Shown here: positions 17,539-25,076 of the stretch, in pieces | Numbering within the stretch: the first letter of the stretch is position 1 | Layout of the letters: every line of letters starts with the position of its first letter | Source of the DNA: G965197005 sp965197005 | Lineage (GTDB): Bacteria > Pseudomonadota > Gammaproteobacteria > Pseudomonadales > Oceanobacteraceae | Assembly (NCBI GenBank): GCA_965197005.1 | Contig: OZ239982.1 | Location: 1,364,001 to 1,428,000 of the forward strand | Length of the DNA stretch: 64,000 bases | Reading direction: 5' to 3' | Translations under genes and position numbers: made by a program | The notes under the pieces: generated by a model | Databases searched by the model: none | Told to the model about the DNA's origin: nothing | What the model saw: only the letters and a program-made list of their open reading frames with translations

Positions 17539-18497
17539 CCCAATGTAATGCCAGATTGTCCAACAAGCAACCCTTTTGCAAGAATTGCAGCGGTTTTTGC
17601 TGTGATACCATGACAATCATACTCAGGATTAAGCTCACTAACCTCCACTAATGGAATTTTAATTCCATGTTTTTGCGACAGATTTTGTATAAAAAAAAGC
17701 GCACTTTCAAGCACTTGCAAATGCACCCCTCGTACAGCAGGTGCGCTTACAGCAGGTGCTTGATAATGCGGCAATACGTCTAAATAAATACTAATATAAA
17801 GTTGTGTTTTATCTGCACAAAAATTCTGTAAAAAATTGCAAACCTGACTTATATTTGCTTGTTGAAGTTGCTTATCCAGCATATAGCTAACGGCATATTC
17901 ATCTGCCCGTGCGAATAAAGAGTGCGTATTTGCCTCCTCACTTATTCCCAGACAACAATAATGAAAATCATCTTTAAATAATTGTTTTGCTTGATAAAAA
18001 GGCGTTCCAGAAGACACACCTCTCTCACTTGGAAGACGTAAATCAAAATGAGCATCAAAGTTAATAATGCCCAATTTTTCACCTTTTTTGACTTCTTTAT
18101 TAAAATACAGCTGATGCAAAGCACTCAAGCTGGTAAAGGCAGTTTCATGCCCCCCACCTAACACCAAAACACGCTCAGAGCAGCTATTTAAAGCCTCAAC
18201 AATGCGCTCACTCATGGCATTTTGTGCGCTAACTAAAGAATCTACTGCCTCTACATTACCAAAATCTCGTATGCGCTTATGCCCTTCATGCCAAGCTAAA
18301 TTAGCCATCTCCTTACGTATTGCATTTGGAGCCGCCTTTGCCCCCACCCTACCTAAATTAGCCTGCACGCCTAAATCACAAGCAAACCCAACTATCCCAT
18401 ATTCACCTTGTTTATCATTTACTTGCTGATAAAAACGCCGACTATCGCCTGTTTCTTCCTTATCACAACGACCTTGCCAAACAAACCCTTGATGCAT
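17532..18497 (-). CDS. HutG-like formimidoylglutamase/ureohydrolase with an altered metal site
   Basis: A 321-residue arginase-superfamily protein nearest in layout to formimidoylglutamase (histidine degradation to glutamate). Family features are GFACDLGVQANLGRVGAKAAP, the metal-site motifs LGGGHE and NFDAHFDLR, and SAPAVRGVHLQVLE. The third metal motif, normally SIDLDVLP, reads SIYLDVLP: the first Asp, which bridges the two manganese ions in arginases, is Tyr (codon at 17784-17786). Activity is therefore doubtful. No other hut gene is nearby. It follows the PduO gene by 10 bases and has a GGGGAT ribosome-binding site. Confidence 0.8.
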   Translation of the reverse strand: MHQGFVWQGRCDKEETGDSRRFYQQVNDKQGEYGIVGFACDLGVQANLGRVGAKAAPNAIRKEMANLAWHEGHKRIRDFGNVEAVDSLVSAQNAMSERIVEALNSCSERVLVLGGGHETAFTSLSALHQLYFNKEVKKGEKLGIINFDAHFDLRLPSERGVSSGTPFYQAKQLFKDDFHYCCLGISEEANTHSLFARADEYAVSYMLDKQLQQANISQVCNFLQNFCADKTQLYISIYLDVLPHYQAPAVSAPAVRGVHLQVLESALFFIQNLSQKHGIKIPLVEVSELNPEYDCHGITAKTAAILAKGLLVGQSGITLGA

Positions 18498-18507
18498 TAT
18501 TTATCCC

Positions 18508-19074
18508 CTAGTTAGAATTTTTTGTAGGTTGTTTGCTGTGCCATAAAATCTCCTCTTCTGAACTGTCTTTTGCCAATATTCTTGCCATAATAAACAACCC
18601 ATCTGAAAGTCGATTAATATATTGCAGCAAAAGCGGATTAACTGCCTCGTGGCTATCTAAGTGCACCAATGCACGCTCACAGCGGCGGCACACTGCCCGT
18701 GCAAAGTGCGCTTGAGCAACAGACTTACTGCCATTAGGTAAAATAAACTCTTTAAGCGGCGCAAGAGTTGCACGCATTTCTTCAATTGCTTGCTCTAGCT
18801 CCGTCACGCAGCTTGCTTGAAAACGTGCAGTATCAGGGCAAGCAAGTTGTCCACCAACATCAAATAAATCATGTTGAATTTGTTGTAATAAAGAATACAA
18901 AAAATGCGTATTGGTTAACTCGCACAGCAATAAACCAATACAACAATTAAGCTCATCAACTTCTCCCAATGCCATAATACGAGCACTGTCTTTACGCACA
19001 CGCACACCACCTGCTAATGAGGTTTCCCCTTTATCCCCTCGTTTAGTCACAATTTTACTTAATCGATTAGCCAT
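18508..19074 (-). CDS. ATP:cob(I)alamin adenosyltransferase, PduO type
   Basis: A 188-residue enzyme that makes adenosylcobalamin from cob(I)alamin and ATP in the cytoplasm. The ATP-binding start TKRGDKGETSLAGG (family form TRTGDDGTT), RKDSARIMALGEVDELN, AVCRRCERALVHL and the C-terminal LLQYINRLSDGLFIMAR match the PduO/MMAB family. It is first in a minus-strand row with the HutG-like gene and the TAXI-TRAP genes. No B12-dependent enzyme or cobalamin riboswitch is seen in the window. Confidence 0.93.
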   Translation of the reverse strand: MANRLSKIVTKRGDKGETSLAGGVRVRKDSARIMALGEVDELNCCIGLLLCELTNTHFLYSLLQQIQHDLFDVGGQLACPDTARFQASCVTELEQAIEEMRATLAPLKEFILPNGSKSVAQAHFARAVCRRCERALVHLDSHEAVNPLLLQYINRLSDGLFIMARILAKDSSEEEILWHSKQPTKNSN

Positions 19075-19246
19075 TTTTTATCTCTTTGATTGATGAATTT
19101 AACTCAAGCGGATATCACATAAGCCTGCCATACCCTCAACACCTTTGCTATTTGTAATAAGCCAGCAACAAGACAACCCCTCTACACTAAGCTGTCATCA
19201 AAAACAAACGGCAACAAAATGATATTTTTATTATTTTAATGTTTTA

Positions 19247-19837
19247 CTATTGAAAGTAAGCGTTATCCGTAACAGAGTGGTCGGTCACATCTTTAACTCC
19301 GACAATTTCTGGAATTTTCTCTTTTAAACTTGCCTCTACACCATCTTTAAGCGTTAAATCAATGGCACTACAGCCCTGACAACCCCCTCCAAACTCTAAA
19401 ATAGCATAGCCATCTTCTGTAATTTCCACTAGCGAAACCTCTCCACCGTGTGAGGCAAGCCCCGGATTAATTTCAGTAACCAGCATATAATTGACTCGTT
19501 CCTCCAGCGGGCTATCTGCAGTGACTTTAGGTAACTTGGCATTAGGTGCTTTAATAGTAAGTTGCCCACCCATGCGATCCTTAGCAAAATCAATAATGGC
19601 ATCTTCAAGATAAGGAATACTCACCTCATCAACATGTACAGTCAGTTTTGGCATTTGCTGTACCTTATCTTTACTATTGACCTCTTCAGGGCGGCAATAC
19701 GCCAAACAGGTTTCTGCATAACGAGTCCCCGGCTGAGTAATAAACACCCTAACAGACATACCTGCAATATCCTGTTTCTCAATTAGCTCAGCTAAATAAG
19801 CCTCTGCACCCTCGGTAATTTCAATGTAATCGCTCAT
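19247..19837 (-). CDS. nfuA: NfuA, Fe-S cluster carrier
   Basis: A 196-residue two-domain protein: a degenerate A-type (HesB-like) N-terminal domain and a C-terminal Nfu domain with the cluster-binding motif GGGCQGCSAIDLTLKDG (CxxC). It carries 4Fe-4S clusters to apo-proteins, especially under oxidative or iron stress. The start MSDYIEITEGAEAYL at 19837 has GGAG seven bases upstream; a longer frame ten codons upstream lacks a ribosome-binding site. It lies in the same direction as iscR-iscS but is separated from iscS by a decayed fragment. Confidence 0.96.
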   Translation of the reverse strand: MSDYIEITEGAEAYLAELIEKQDIAGMSVRVFITQPGTRYAETCLAYCRPEEVNSKDKVQQMPKLTVHVDEVSIPYLEDAIIDFAKDRMGGQLTIKAPNAKLPKVTADSPLEERVNYMLVTEINPGLASHGGEVSLVEITEDGYAILEFGGGCQGCSAIDLTLKDGVEASLKEKIPEIVGVKDVTDHSVTDNAYFQ

Positions 19838-19901
19838 GCTTGCTCCTGTTTTTTGTGCATTATACATAAGCTATATACCTGAGCAAAACACTCAGAAATA
19901 A

Positions 19902-20282
19902 AATAATGCAGGTAAAACCACGGGGTTAATGTGGAAAAAGTGCACTAAGGGGTGATCGGGTACTGATTGTACAGGCACAGCGGAGAAGAAAAACTGGAAA
20001 CAGGCGTTAGAGGCTGCCGATACTGCCAATAGCGAAACCTTTGCAGGACATAATGACTGGCGGTTGCCTAATAGCATAGAGTTAGGCAGCATTGTAGAGC
20101 GTACTTGCAGTTCTCCTGCAATTAATTCGACGATATTCCCAAAGACCAGTTCCAACAATTATTGGTCTTCTTCTCCCAATACAAACAGTAATAGCAATGC
20201 ATGGGTTGTGAGCTTTGGCAATGGCAACGACTACGACAGCAATAAAAAAATACGCTTTTTGTGCGCTTAGTACGCACCAGAT
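19902..20282 (+). pseudogene. Decayed Lcl/DUF1566 domain fragment
   Basis: In one frame the DNA reads GKTTGLMWKKCTKG, then a TGA stop, then SGTDCTGTAEKKNWKQALEA, HNDWRLPNSIELGSIVER, NNYWSSS and NAWVVSFGNGNDYDS. These are the hallmarks of Lcl C-terminal (DUF1566) domains. The usual ending VRLVR appears only in the next frame, right after a run of seven A at about 20244-20250, so one base has been lost there. There is no start codon or signal peptide upstream. It is therefore a 5'-truncated copy with a nonsense codon near 19953 and a frameshift. It lies antisense between nfuA and iscS. Confidence 0.85.
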
Positions 20283-20286
20283 AGAG

Positions 20287-20305
20287 TCAGGGGTCAGATT
20301 AACAC
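20287..20305 (+). repeat. GGGGTCAGATTAACA-type intergenic motif
   Basis: TCAGGGGTCAGATTAACAC directly follows the decayed Lcl fragment. Similar GGGGTCAGA strings are common dispersed motifs beside transposase-like genes in gammaproteobacteria. Only one copy was noticed here, so calling it a mobile remnant is inference. Confidence 0.3.
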
Positions 20306-20306
20306 A

Positions 20307-21467
20307 TCAATCAGTAAGTGCTTTTACCACTCGTCTAATTTCATCAATGGCTAGTTGAATATCGGATTCACTGGTATATCGTCCTAAGCTAAAACGTACT
20401 CCTGTATGTGCCAGTTCATCACTTAATCCTATCCCTTTTAATACATGCGATGGTTCTACAGTGGCAGAGTTACAGGCAGAGCCGCTAGAGAAAGCAAGTT
20501 TATCCAGTGAGGCTATTAATAAATCACTACCAATACCGCTGAAATTCACATTGAGATGATGCCCGCTCATTTGTTTAAATTGTCCATTTAAACTGATATT
20601 AGGTAAGTCTTTAATGCCTTGCCAGAGCTGATTTCTAAGCGTTGTAATTTGTTTTACATCGTCATTAAAACGGCGTTTAAGTAAGTCAAAGGCAGCACCA
20701 AAACCGACTATTTGGTGGGTTGCTAAAGTGCCTGCTCGCAAACCTCGTTCTTGGCTACCACCTAGCTGTATGGATTGTATTTTAGGTGCAGCATTGGCGT
20801 GCAAAAAGAGTGCTCCTATGCCTTTGGGTCCGTAACATTTATGTGCCGATAATGACAGCATATCTACCTGCCAAGCGGCAACATCAATGGCAATCTTGCC
20901 TGCGGCTTGTACTGCATCAACATGTAATAAACAGGGCTGTTCTGCTAGCAGTGCGCCAATTTCAGCAATGGGATTAAGGCTGCCTATTTCGTTATTTACT
21001 GCCATAAGGCTCACTAGGCGGGTGTTTTCTGTTAGCGCATCTTGAACCTGTATACTTTCGATAACACCATATTGATTGGGGCTAAGCCAGCTTACTTTAG
21101 CGCCTTGCTGTTGCAAATATTTAATTGGATCAAGTACTGCTTTGTGCTCAATAATAGAGCTAATAATATGAACTTCTTTGCCCGCTTGTAGCATTGGTAA
21201 ACAGTAACCTAAAATAGCAAGGTTATTACTTTCTGTCGCTCCGCTAGTCCAGATAATATCTCTTGCTTGGGCATTGATGGCTGCCCCTACTTGACGACGG
21301 GCTTGCTCTACAGATTGTTCTGCTTCCCAACCATAGCGATGAGAACGTGAGGCAGGATTACCAAAACAACCACTGATACTAAGACATTGACTCATTATCT
21401 GAGCAACATGTTCATCTACTGGCGTTGTGGCGGCATAATCTAGATAAATAGGAAGTTGTGTACTCAA
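20307..21467 (-). CDS. Cysteine desulfurase, IscS/NifS family
   Basis: A 386-residue pyridoxal-phosphate enzyme that takes sulfur from cysteine for Fe-S clusters and tRNA thiolation. Visible are PIYLDYAATTPVD, TSGATESNN, the Schiff-base lysine in LSAHKCYGPKGIG, and the catalytic-cysteine loop SSGSACNSATVEPSHVL. It is somewhat shorter than classical IscS (about 404). The start is a TTG at 21467, with AAGG nine bases upstream; no ATG occurs before the conserved N-terminus. It lies 36 bases after iscR. The usual downstream iscU, iscA, hscBA and fdx are absent, so whether it is the main IscS is uncertain. Confidence 0.9.
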   Translation of the reverse strand: MSTQLPIYLDYAATTPVDEHVAQIMSQCLSISGCFGNPASRSHRYGWEAEQSVEQARRQVGAAINAQARDIIWTSGATESNNLAILGYCLPMLQAGKEVHIISSIIEHKAVLDPIKYLQQQGAKVSWLSPNQYGVIESIQVQDALTENTRLVSLMAVNNEIGSLNPIAEIGALLAEQPCLLHVDAVQAAGKIAIDVAAWQVDMLSLSAHKCYGPKGIGALFLHANAAPKIQSIQLGGSQERGLRAGTLATHQIVGFGAAFDLLKRRFNDDVKQITTLRNQLWQGIKDLPNISLNGQFKQMSGHHLNVNFSGIGSDLLIASLDKLAFSSGSACNSATVEPSHVLKGIGLSDELAHTGVRFSLGRYTSESDIQLAIDEIRRVVKALTD

Positions 21468-21503
21468 GAGGGCTAACCTTATATAGATAAAAAGCCGATT
21501 ATA

Positions 21504-21986
21504 TTACTTTACACTTAATTTAAGTAGGGGAATTTTGTTTTTTCTTTTATGTTGGGTATGTTGACGGTTGGAGGCTTTGATAATGTCTCGACGTTCGATA
21601 AGGTCTTCTAAGCTAACTTGACTTAAAAAGAAACGAATTTGATCACTCAAATCTAGCCATAAATGATGCGTAAGACAGATTTCTCCTTCTTGACAGTTGC
21701 CTTGACGCTGACATTGGGTGGCTTCAATATTTTCATCAACCGCATCAATAATATCCAATACGGTCAGTTTACTTTGTGTATTCAGTAGACGATAGCCACC
21801 ACCAGGACCACGTACACTCTCTACCAGTTTTTGCTTTCTTAGCTTGGCAAATAGTTGTTCTAAATAGGAAAGCGAAATACCTTGACGTGCTGAAATATCC
21901 GTTAAATTAACAGGCGCTTGCTTGCCGTTAAGGGCAACATCAAGCATGGCTGTAACGGCATAACGCCCTTTTGTGGTTAGTCGCAT
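21504..21986 (-). CDS. iscR: IscR, Fe-S cluster regulator (Rrf2 family)
   Basis: A 160-residue Rrf2-type winged-helix regulator. The N-terminus is MRLTTKGRYAVTAMLDVA, with the DNA-reading helix in ISLSYLEQLFAKLRK and the wing SVRGPGGGYRL. The three cluster-ligand cysteines are spaced CQRQGNCQEGEIC, exactly the C-x5-C-x5-C of IscR. The frame extends 20 codons upstream, but this start matches the family. It heads an iscR-iscS unit and has a strong IscR-type operator 40 bases before its start, so it probably represses itself when it carries a 2Fe-2S cluster. Confidence 0.95.
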   Translation of the reverse strand: MRLTTKGRYAVTAMLDVALNGKQAPVNLTDISARQGISLSYLEQLFAKLRKQKLVESVRGPGGGYRLLNTQSKLTVLDIIDAVDENIEATQCQRQGNCQEGEICLTHHLWLDLSDQIRFFLSQVSLEDLIERRDIIKASNRQHTQHKRKNKIPLLKLSVK

Positions 21987-22025
21987 AAGTTTGGGTTGGC
22001 TAATTAAAGATAAGCTATTATGCCA

Positions 22026-22050
22026 ATACCTGACAAGTTTAATCAAGTAT
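22026..22050 (-). promoter_or_regulatory. Type 1 IscR binding site upstream of iscR
   Basis: On the minus strand the 25-base site begins ATACTTGATT and ends TGTCAGGTAT. It agrees with the E. coli type 1 consensus at about 22 of 25 positions by eye. A promoter with TTGATT and CATAAT spaced 18 bases overlaps it, fitting autorepression. A further half-site (GACCAAGTAT on the minus strand) lies about 60 bases upstream. Confidence 0.75.
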
Positions 22051-22239
22051 TAGATTTGTTTGTGAATGAATTACAGATAGCAAACAATCTCTAATACTTG
22101 GTCTTTTTTTCATGGCATCGCAACTTTAAGTATTTCTTAGCCCTTTTACTGAATGCTCATACAACGGCAACATAAATACCAGCTAAGCGGTTGCAATTTT
22201 AATTTCAACCCTTTAGGGTAAATAAGGAGCGGGCATTTT

Positions 22240-22260
22240 ATGCCTTTCTTCTTAATTTAA
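22240..22260 (+). CDS. Possible six-codon leader ORF before the BCCT gene
   Basis: ATG CCT TTC TTC TTA ATT TAA (MPFFLI) follows a perfect AAGGAG by 10 bases and ends 16 bases before the carrier gene. A small hairpin, GGCAT/ATGCC, covers its start. That AAGGAG is too far from the carrier ATG to serve it. Translation of the leader is unproven. Confidence 0.3.
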   Translation: MPFFLI

Positions 22261-22276
22261 ACAATAAGGTTTTCTT

Positions 22277-24268
22277 ATGACAAATGGTATTGCACCAGAG
22301 CAACAGGAAAGTTCAAATGGCATTAACCCTTTTGTATTTTATCCTGCTTCTATTTTTATTTTTCTTATTCTTATTTTTTTAATTATTTCTCCTGACACTG
22401 CCAAAAATGCATTTAGCCTAGTGCAAAGTACGATTATTACCAATGGTGGTTGGTTTTATATTTTAACCGTTGCTGTAATTTTGATTACGGTTATTTATTT
22501 GGGGTTCTCTCGTTTTGGTACGATTACTCTGGGCTTGGACCATGCTACCCCTGAGTTTTCTCGCTTATCCTGGTTTGCCATGCTGTTTTCTGCGGGTATG
22601 GGTATAGGGCTGATGTTTTATGGGGTTGCCGAGCCTGTTATGCACTTTTTAAAACCGCCTTTAGGTGGGGGTGGTGATATTGAAGCTGCCCGGGAAGCAA
22701 TGAAAATTACATTCTTCCATTGGGGCTTACATGCTTGGGCTGTGTATGCCATTGTGGCTTTAATTTTGGCTTTTTTTAGCTATCGTCACGGTTTGCCTTT
22801 AACCATGCGCTCTGCGCTTTATCCTTTAATTGGCGATAAAATTTATGGGCCTATAGGTCATGCTGTTGATGTGTTTGCTATTGTCGGTACGTTGTTTGGT
22901 GTGGCAACTTCTTTGGGTTTTGGTGTGGCGCAGGTTAATTCTGGATTGCATCATTTAATCCCTTCTATCCCTGTTAATGAAACGGTACAGGTCGCTTTGA
23001 TTTTTGCCATTACCTGTATTGCTGCTATTTCGGTGGTCTCTGGCTTGGATAAAGGGATTAAGTTCTTATCTGAATTAAATCTAAGTTTGGCGGTTGTGTT
23101 GCTTATTTTTGTTTTATTTGCAGGTGCGACTGTATTTTTATTACAGGCTCTAGTACAGAATGTGGGTCATTATCTGTCGAATGTGGTGAGTATTACTTTT
23201 AATCTGTATGCCTATGATAAAACCGATTGGATTGGCGGTTGGACTATTTTTTATTGGGGTTGGTGGATTTCTTGGTCACCTTTTGTTGGTTTGTTTATTG
23301 CCCGTGTTTCTCGTGGACGTACCATTCGTGAATTTGTCTCTGGTGTCTTGTTAATTCCTGTCGGCTTTACCTTTGTATGGATGACGGTATTTGGTAATAC
23401 TGGTATTGATCAAATTCTAAATGGCGGTAATGAGGCACTTGCTAATATGGTTTCAAAAGATGTATCTGTGGCGTTATTTGGATTTTTAGAGTCCTTTCCT
23501 TTTTCTGGCATGACGTCTATTTTAGCAATTGTTATGGTCATTGTGTTTTTTGTTACTTCTTCTGATTCTGGGTCTATGGTCATTGATATGCTTTCAACCA
23601 ATGGCAATGATAAAAGTCCTATCTGGGTTAAACTGTATTGGGCATTTGGTGAGGGCTTGGTCGCTGTTATTTTAATTTATGCAGGCGGATTAGGTGCTTT
23701 ACAAACCATGACCATTGCCAGTGCATTGCCTTTTTCTATTATTTTATTAATTGGTATGTACGGTCTTATTAAAGCGTTAAAAGTGGATTTAGAAAAACAA
23801 AATGCGTTGCTTTTTACACCATCTATTCCTTCAAGCGGTGATCATAGTTCATGGCGTGAACGCTTACAGAGTATGACTAAGTTCCCTAACCAAGAGAATG
23901 TGCTGGGCTTTATTCATAGTAAGGTGATTAGTGCATGTAATGAGGTACAAAACGAACTTAAAAAATCGGGCACTCATGTTGAGGTGCAGCGCACTGATGA
24001 CGGTGTGGAGTTATTGGTTTCTTTGGGCTCGGAAATTGATTTTATGTATCAGGTTATTGCCCAACCCATTGCCCTACCCGATTATGTAGAAGGTAAAGAG
24101 GCATCTAAAAATCCAGATGGTGTGTACTTCCGTGCTGAGGTACATTTAAAAGAGGGTGGGCAAGATTATGACCTTATGCACTGGTCAAAAGAGGGGATTA
24201 TTAATGATATAATCGACCAGTACCACAAGCATTTGCACTTTTTAAATCAATTACGTCAACCTTATTAA
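22277..24268 (+). CDS. BCCT family betaine/choline/carnitine-type transporter
   Basis: A 663-residue inner-membrane carrier with about 12 membrane segments. The family signatures are SAGMGIGLMFYGVAEPVMHF, the aromatic box GWWISWSPFVGLFIARVSRG with IREF after it, and FVTSSDSGSMVIDML. A cytoplasmic C-terminal extension of about 150 residues, as in BetT, may sense osmotic strength. It would import glycine betaine, choline or a related compatible solute or methylated amine; the exact substrate cannot be read. It is a single-gene unit with AAGG eight bases before the ATG. Confidence 0.95.
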   Translation: MTNGIAPEQQESSNGINPFVFYPASIFIFLILIFLIISPDTAKNAFSLVQSTIITNGGWFYILTVAVILITVIYLGFSRFGTITLGLDHATPEFSRLSWFAMLFSAGMGIGLMFYGVAEPVMHFLKPPLGGGGDIEAAREAMKITFFHWGLHAWAVYAIVALILAFFSYRHGLPLTMRSALYPLIGDKIYGPIGHAVDVFAIVGTLFGVATSLGFGVAQVNSGLHHLIPSIPVNETVQVALIFAITCIAAISVVSGLDKGIKFLSELNLSLAVVLLIFVLFAGATVFLLQALVQNVGHYLSNVVSITFNLYAYDKTDWIGGWTIFYWGWWISWSPFVGLFIARVSRGRTIREFVSGVLLIPVGFTFVWMTVFGNTGIDQILNGGNEALANMVSKDVSVALFGFLESFPFSGMTSILAIVMVIVFFVTSSDSGSMVIDMLSTNGNDKSPIWVKLYWAFGEGLVAVILIYAGGLGALQTMTIASALPFSIILLIGMYGLIKALKVDLEKQNALLFTPSIPSSGDHSSWRERLQSMTKFPNQENVLGFIHSKVISACNEVQNELKKSGTHVEVQRTDDGVELLVSLGSEIDFMYQVIAQPIALPDYVEGKEASKNPDGVYFRAEVHLKEGGQDYDLMHWSKEGIINDIIDQYHKHLHFLNQLRQPY

Positions 24269-24332
24269 TATGCTATTTAGCCTGTCTTTAATACTTAGGC
24301 AGGTTAAATAAAATTACATAAATGACGTAAAA

Positions 24333-24359
24333 AGCCTTGTTCATTCTTTGAACAAGGCT
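24333..24359. terminator. Strong hairpin after the BCCT gene
   Basis: AGCCTTGTTCA and TGAACAAGGCT arms (11 bases, perfect) with a 5-base loop. On the plus strand no U run follows; on the minus strand TTTTT-like bases follow. It may stop antisense reading or stabilise the BCCT mRNA end. Confidence 0.5.
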
Positions 24360-24384
24360 ATGCTCTAATAAAAAAGGAGATATT

Positions 24385-24978
24385 ATGCGTTATTTATTAT
24401 TTTTATGTGGTGTTCTATTCAGTGCGCTGCTACAGGCTGAAATAACAGAAATACCAACACAGGAACTAACGGACTCTTATATCCGTGATACCACTATTAT
24501 TGTGCAGAAAAAAGCACCTACGGTATTTAAAAAAGACAATCTTTATATCAAGGTCAATGCAAAACCCTATTCTTCTGCTCAATCTATAGAGCAACAAGAT
24601 TTAATTTTAAAGCCCCAAGAAAAGACCAATATCAATACTGAAATCAAACTTGAATCACCTGCAAACTACCAGTTTTTAACCCAACAGCAAGCGACCAGTT
24701 ATGATCATCAAAAACACCAGCGAGAAAAAGACATAAGAAAAAAATACAATATACCATATAACAAACCTTTGGACTTGAATACGCTTAGTTTACCTCTTAG
24801 TGAAAATGGCAAATATAACTTAGGTACAGGTAAAAGCTATCAGGTTACAAAGCGGGCATTGGAAATTCGTATCCCTAATACTAAGGGATTTAATGCACAG
24901 GCGATAAAAACACAAGATGGTACTTACGATGTGCAAGTAACGCCCACTGATGTGATTTTTAAATTTAATTTAAAATGA
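24385..24978 (+). CDS. Unrecognised exported protein, 197 residues
   Basis: Not recognised. It begins with a clear signal peptide (MRYLLFLCGVLFSALLQA, cleavage before EITEI) and then has a mainly polar, beta-prone sequence with many Lys, Thr and Gln, so it is probably periplasmic. There is no cysteine after the signal. The ribosome-binding site AAGGAG lies 7 bases before the ATG. It stands alone between hairpin 24333-24359 and the RhlA-like gene, in the same direction as both neighbours. Confidence 0.7.
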   Translation: MRYLLFLCGVLFSALLQAEITEIPTQELTDSYIRDTTIIVQKKAPTVFKKDNLYIKVNAKPYSSAQSIEQQDLILKPQEKTNINTEIKLESPANYQFLTQQQATSYDHQKHQREKDIRKKYNIPYNKPLDLNTLSLPLSENGKYNLGTGKSYQVTKRALEIRIPNTKGFNAQAIKTQDGTYDVQVTPTDVIFKFNLK

Positions 24979-25076
24979 TTTAAAGGCTATTAAAAATAAC
25001 TTAATTAGTTCATAATCTACAAAAATACAGGCTTTTGTATTTTTTATATGAATAAAATAAAAAACTGAGAACTTTC

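Noticed and set aside
19075..19246. Possible cobalamin riboswitch upstream of the PduO gene
   Set aside because: No B12-box or matching stems are seen; the region is short and AT-rich.
20287..20305. Insertion sequence end or attachment site after the decayed cassette
   Set aside because: No transposase, no target duplication and no second copy were found; kept only as a weak repeat motif.
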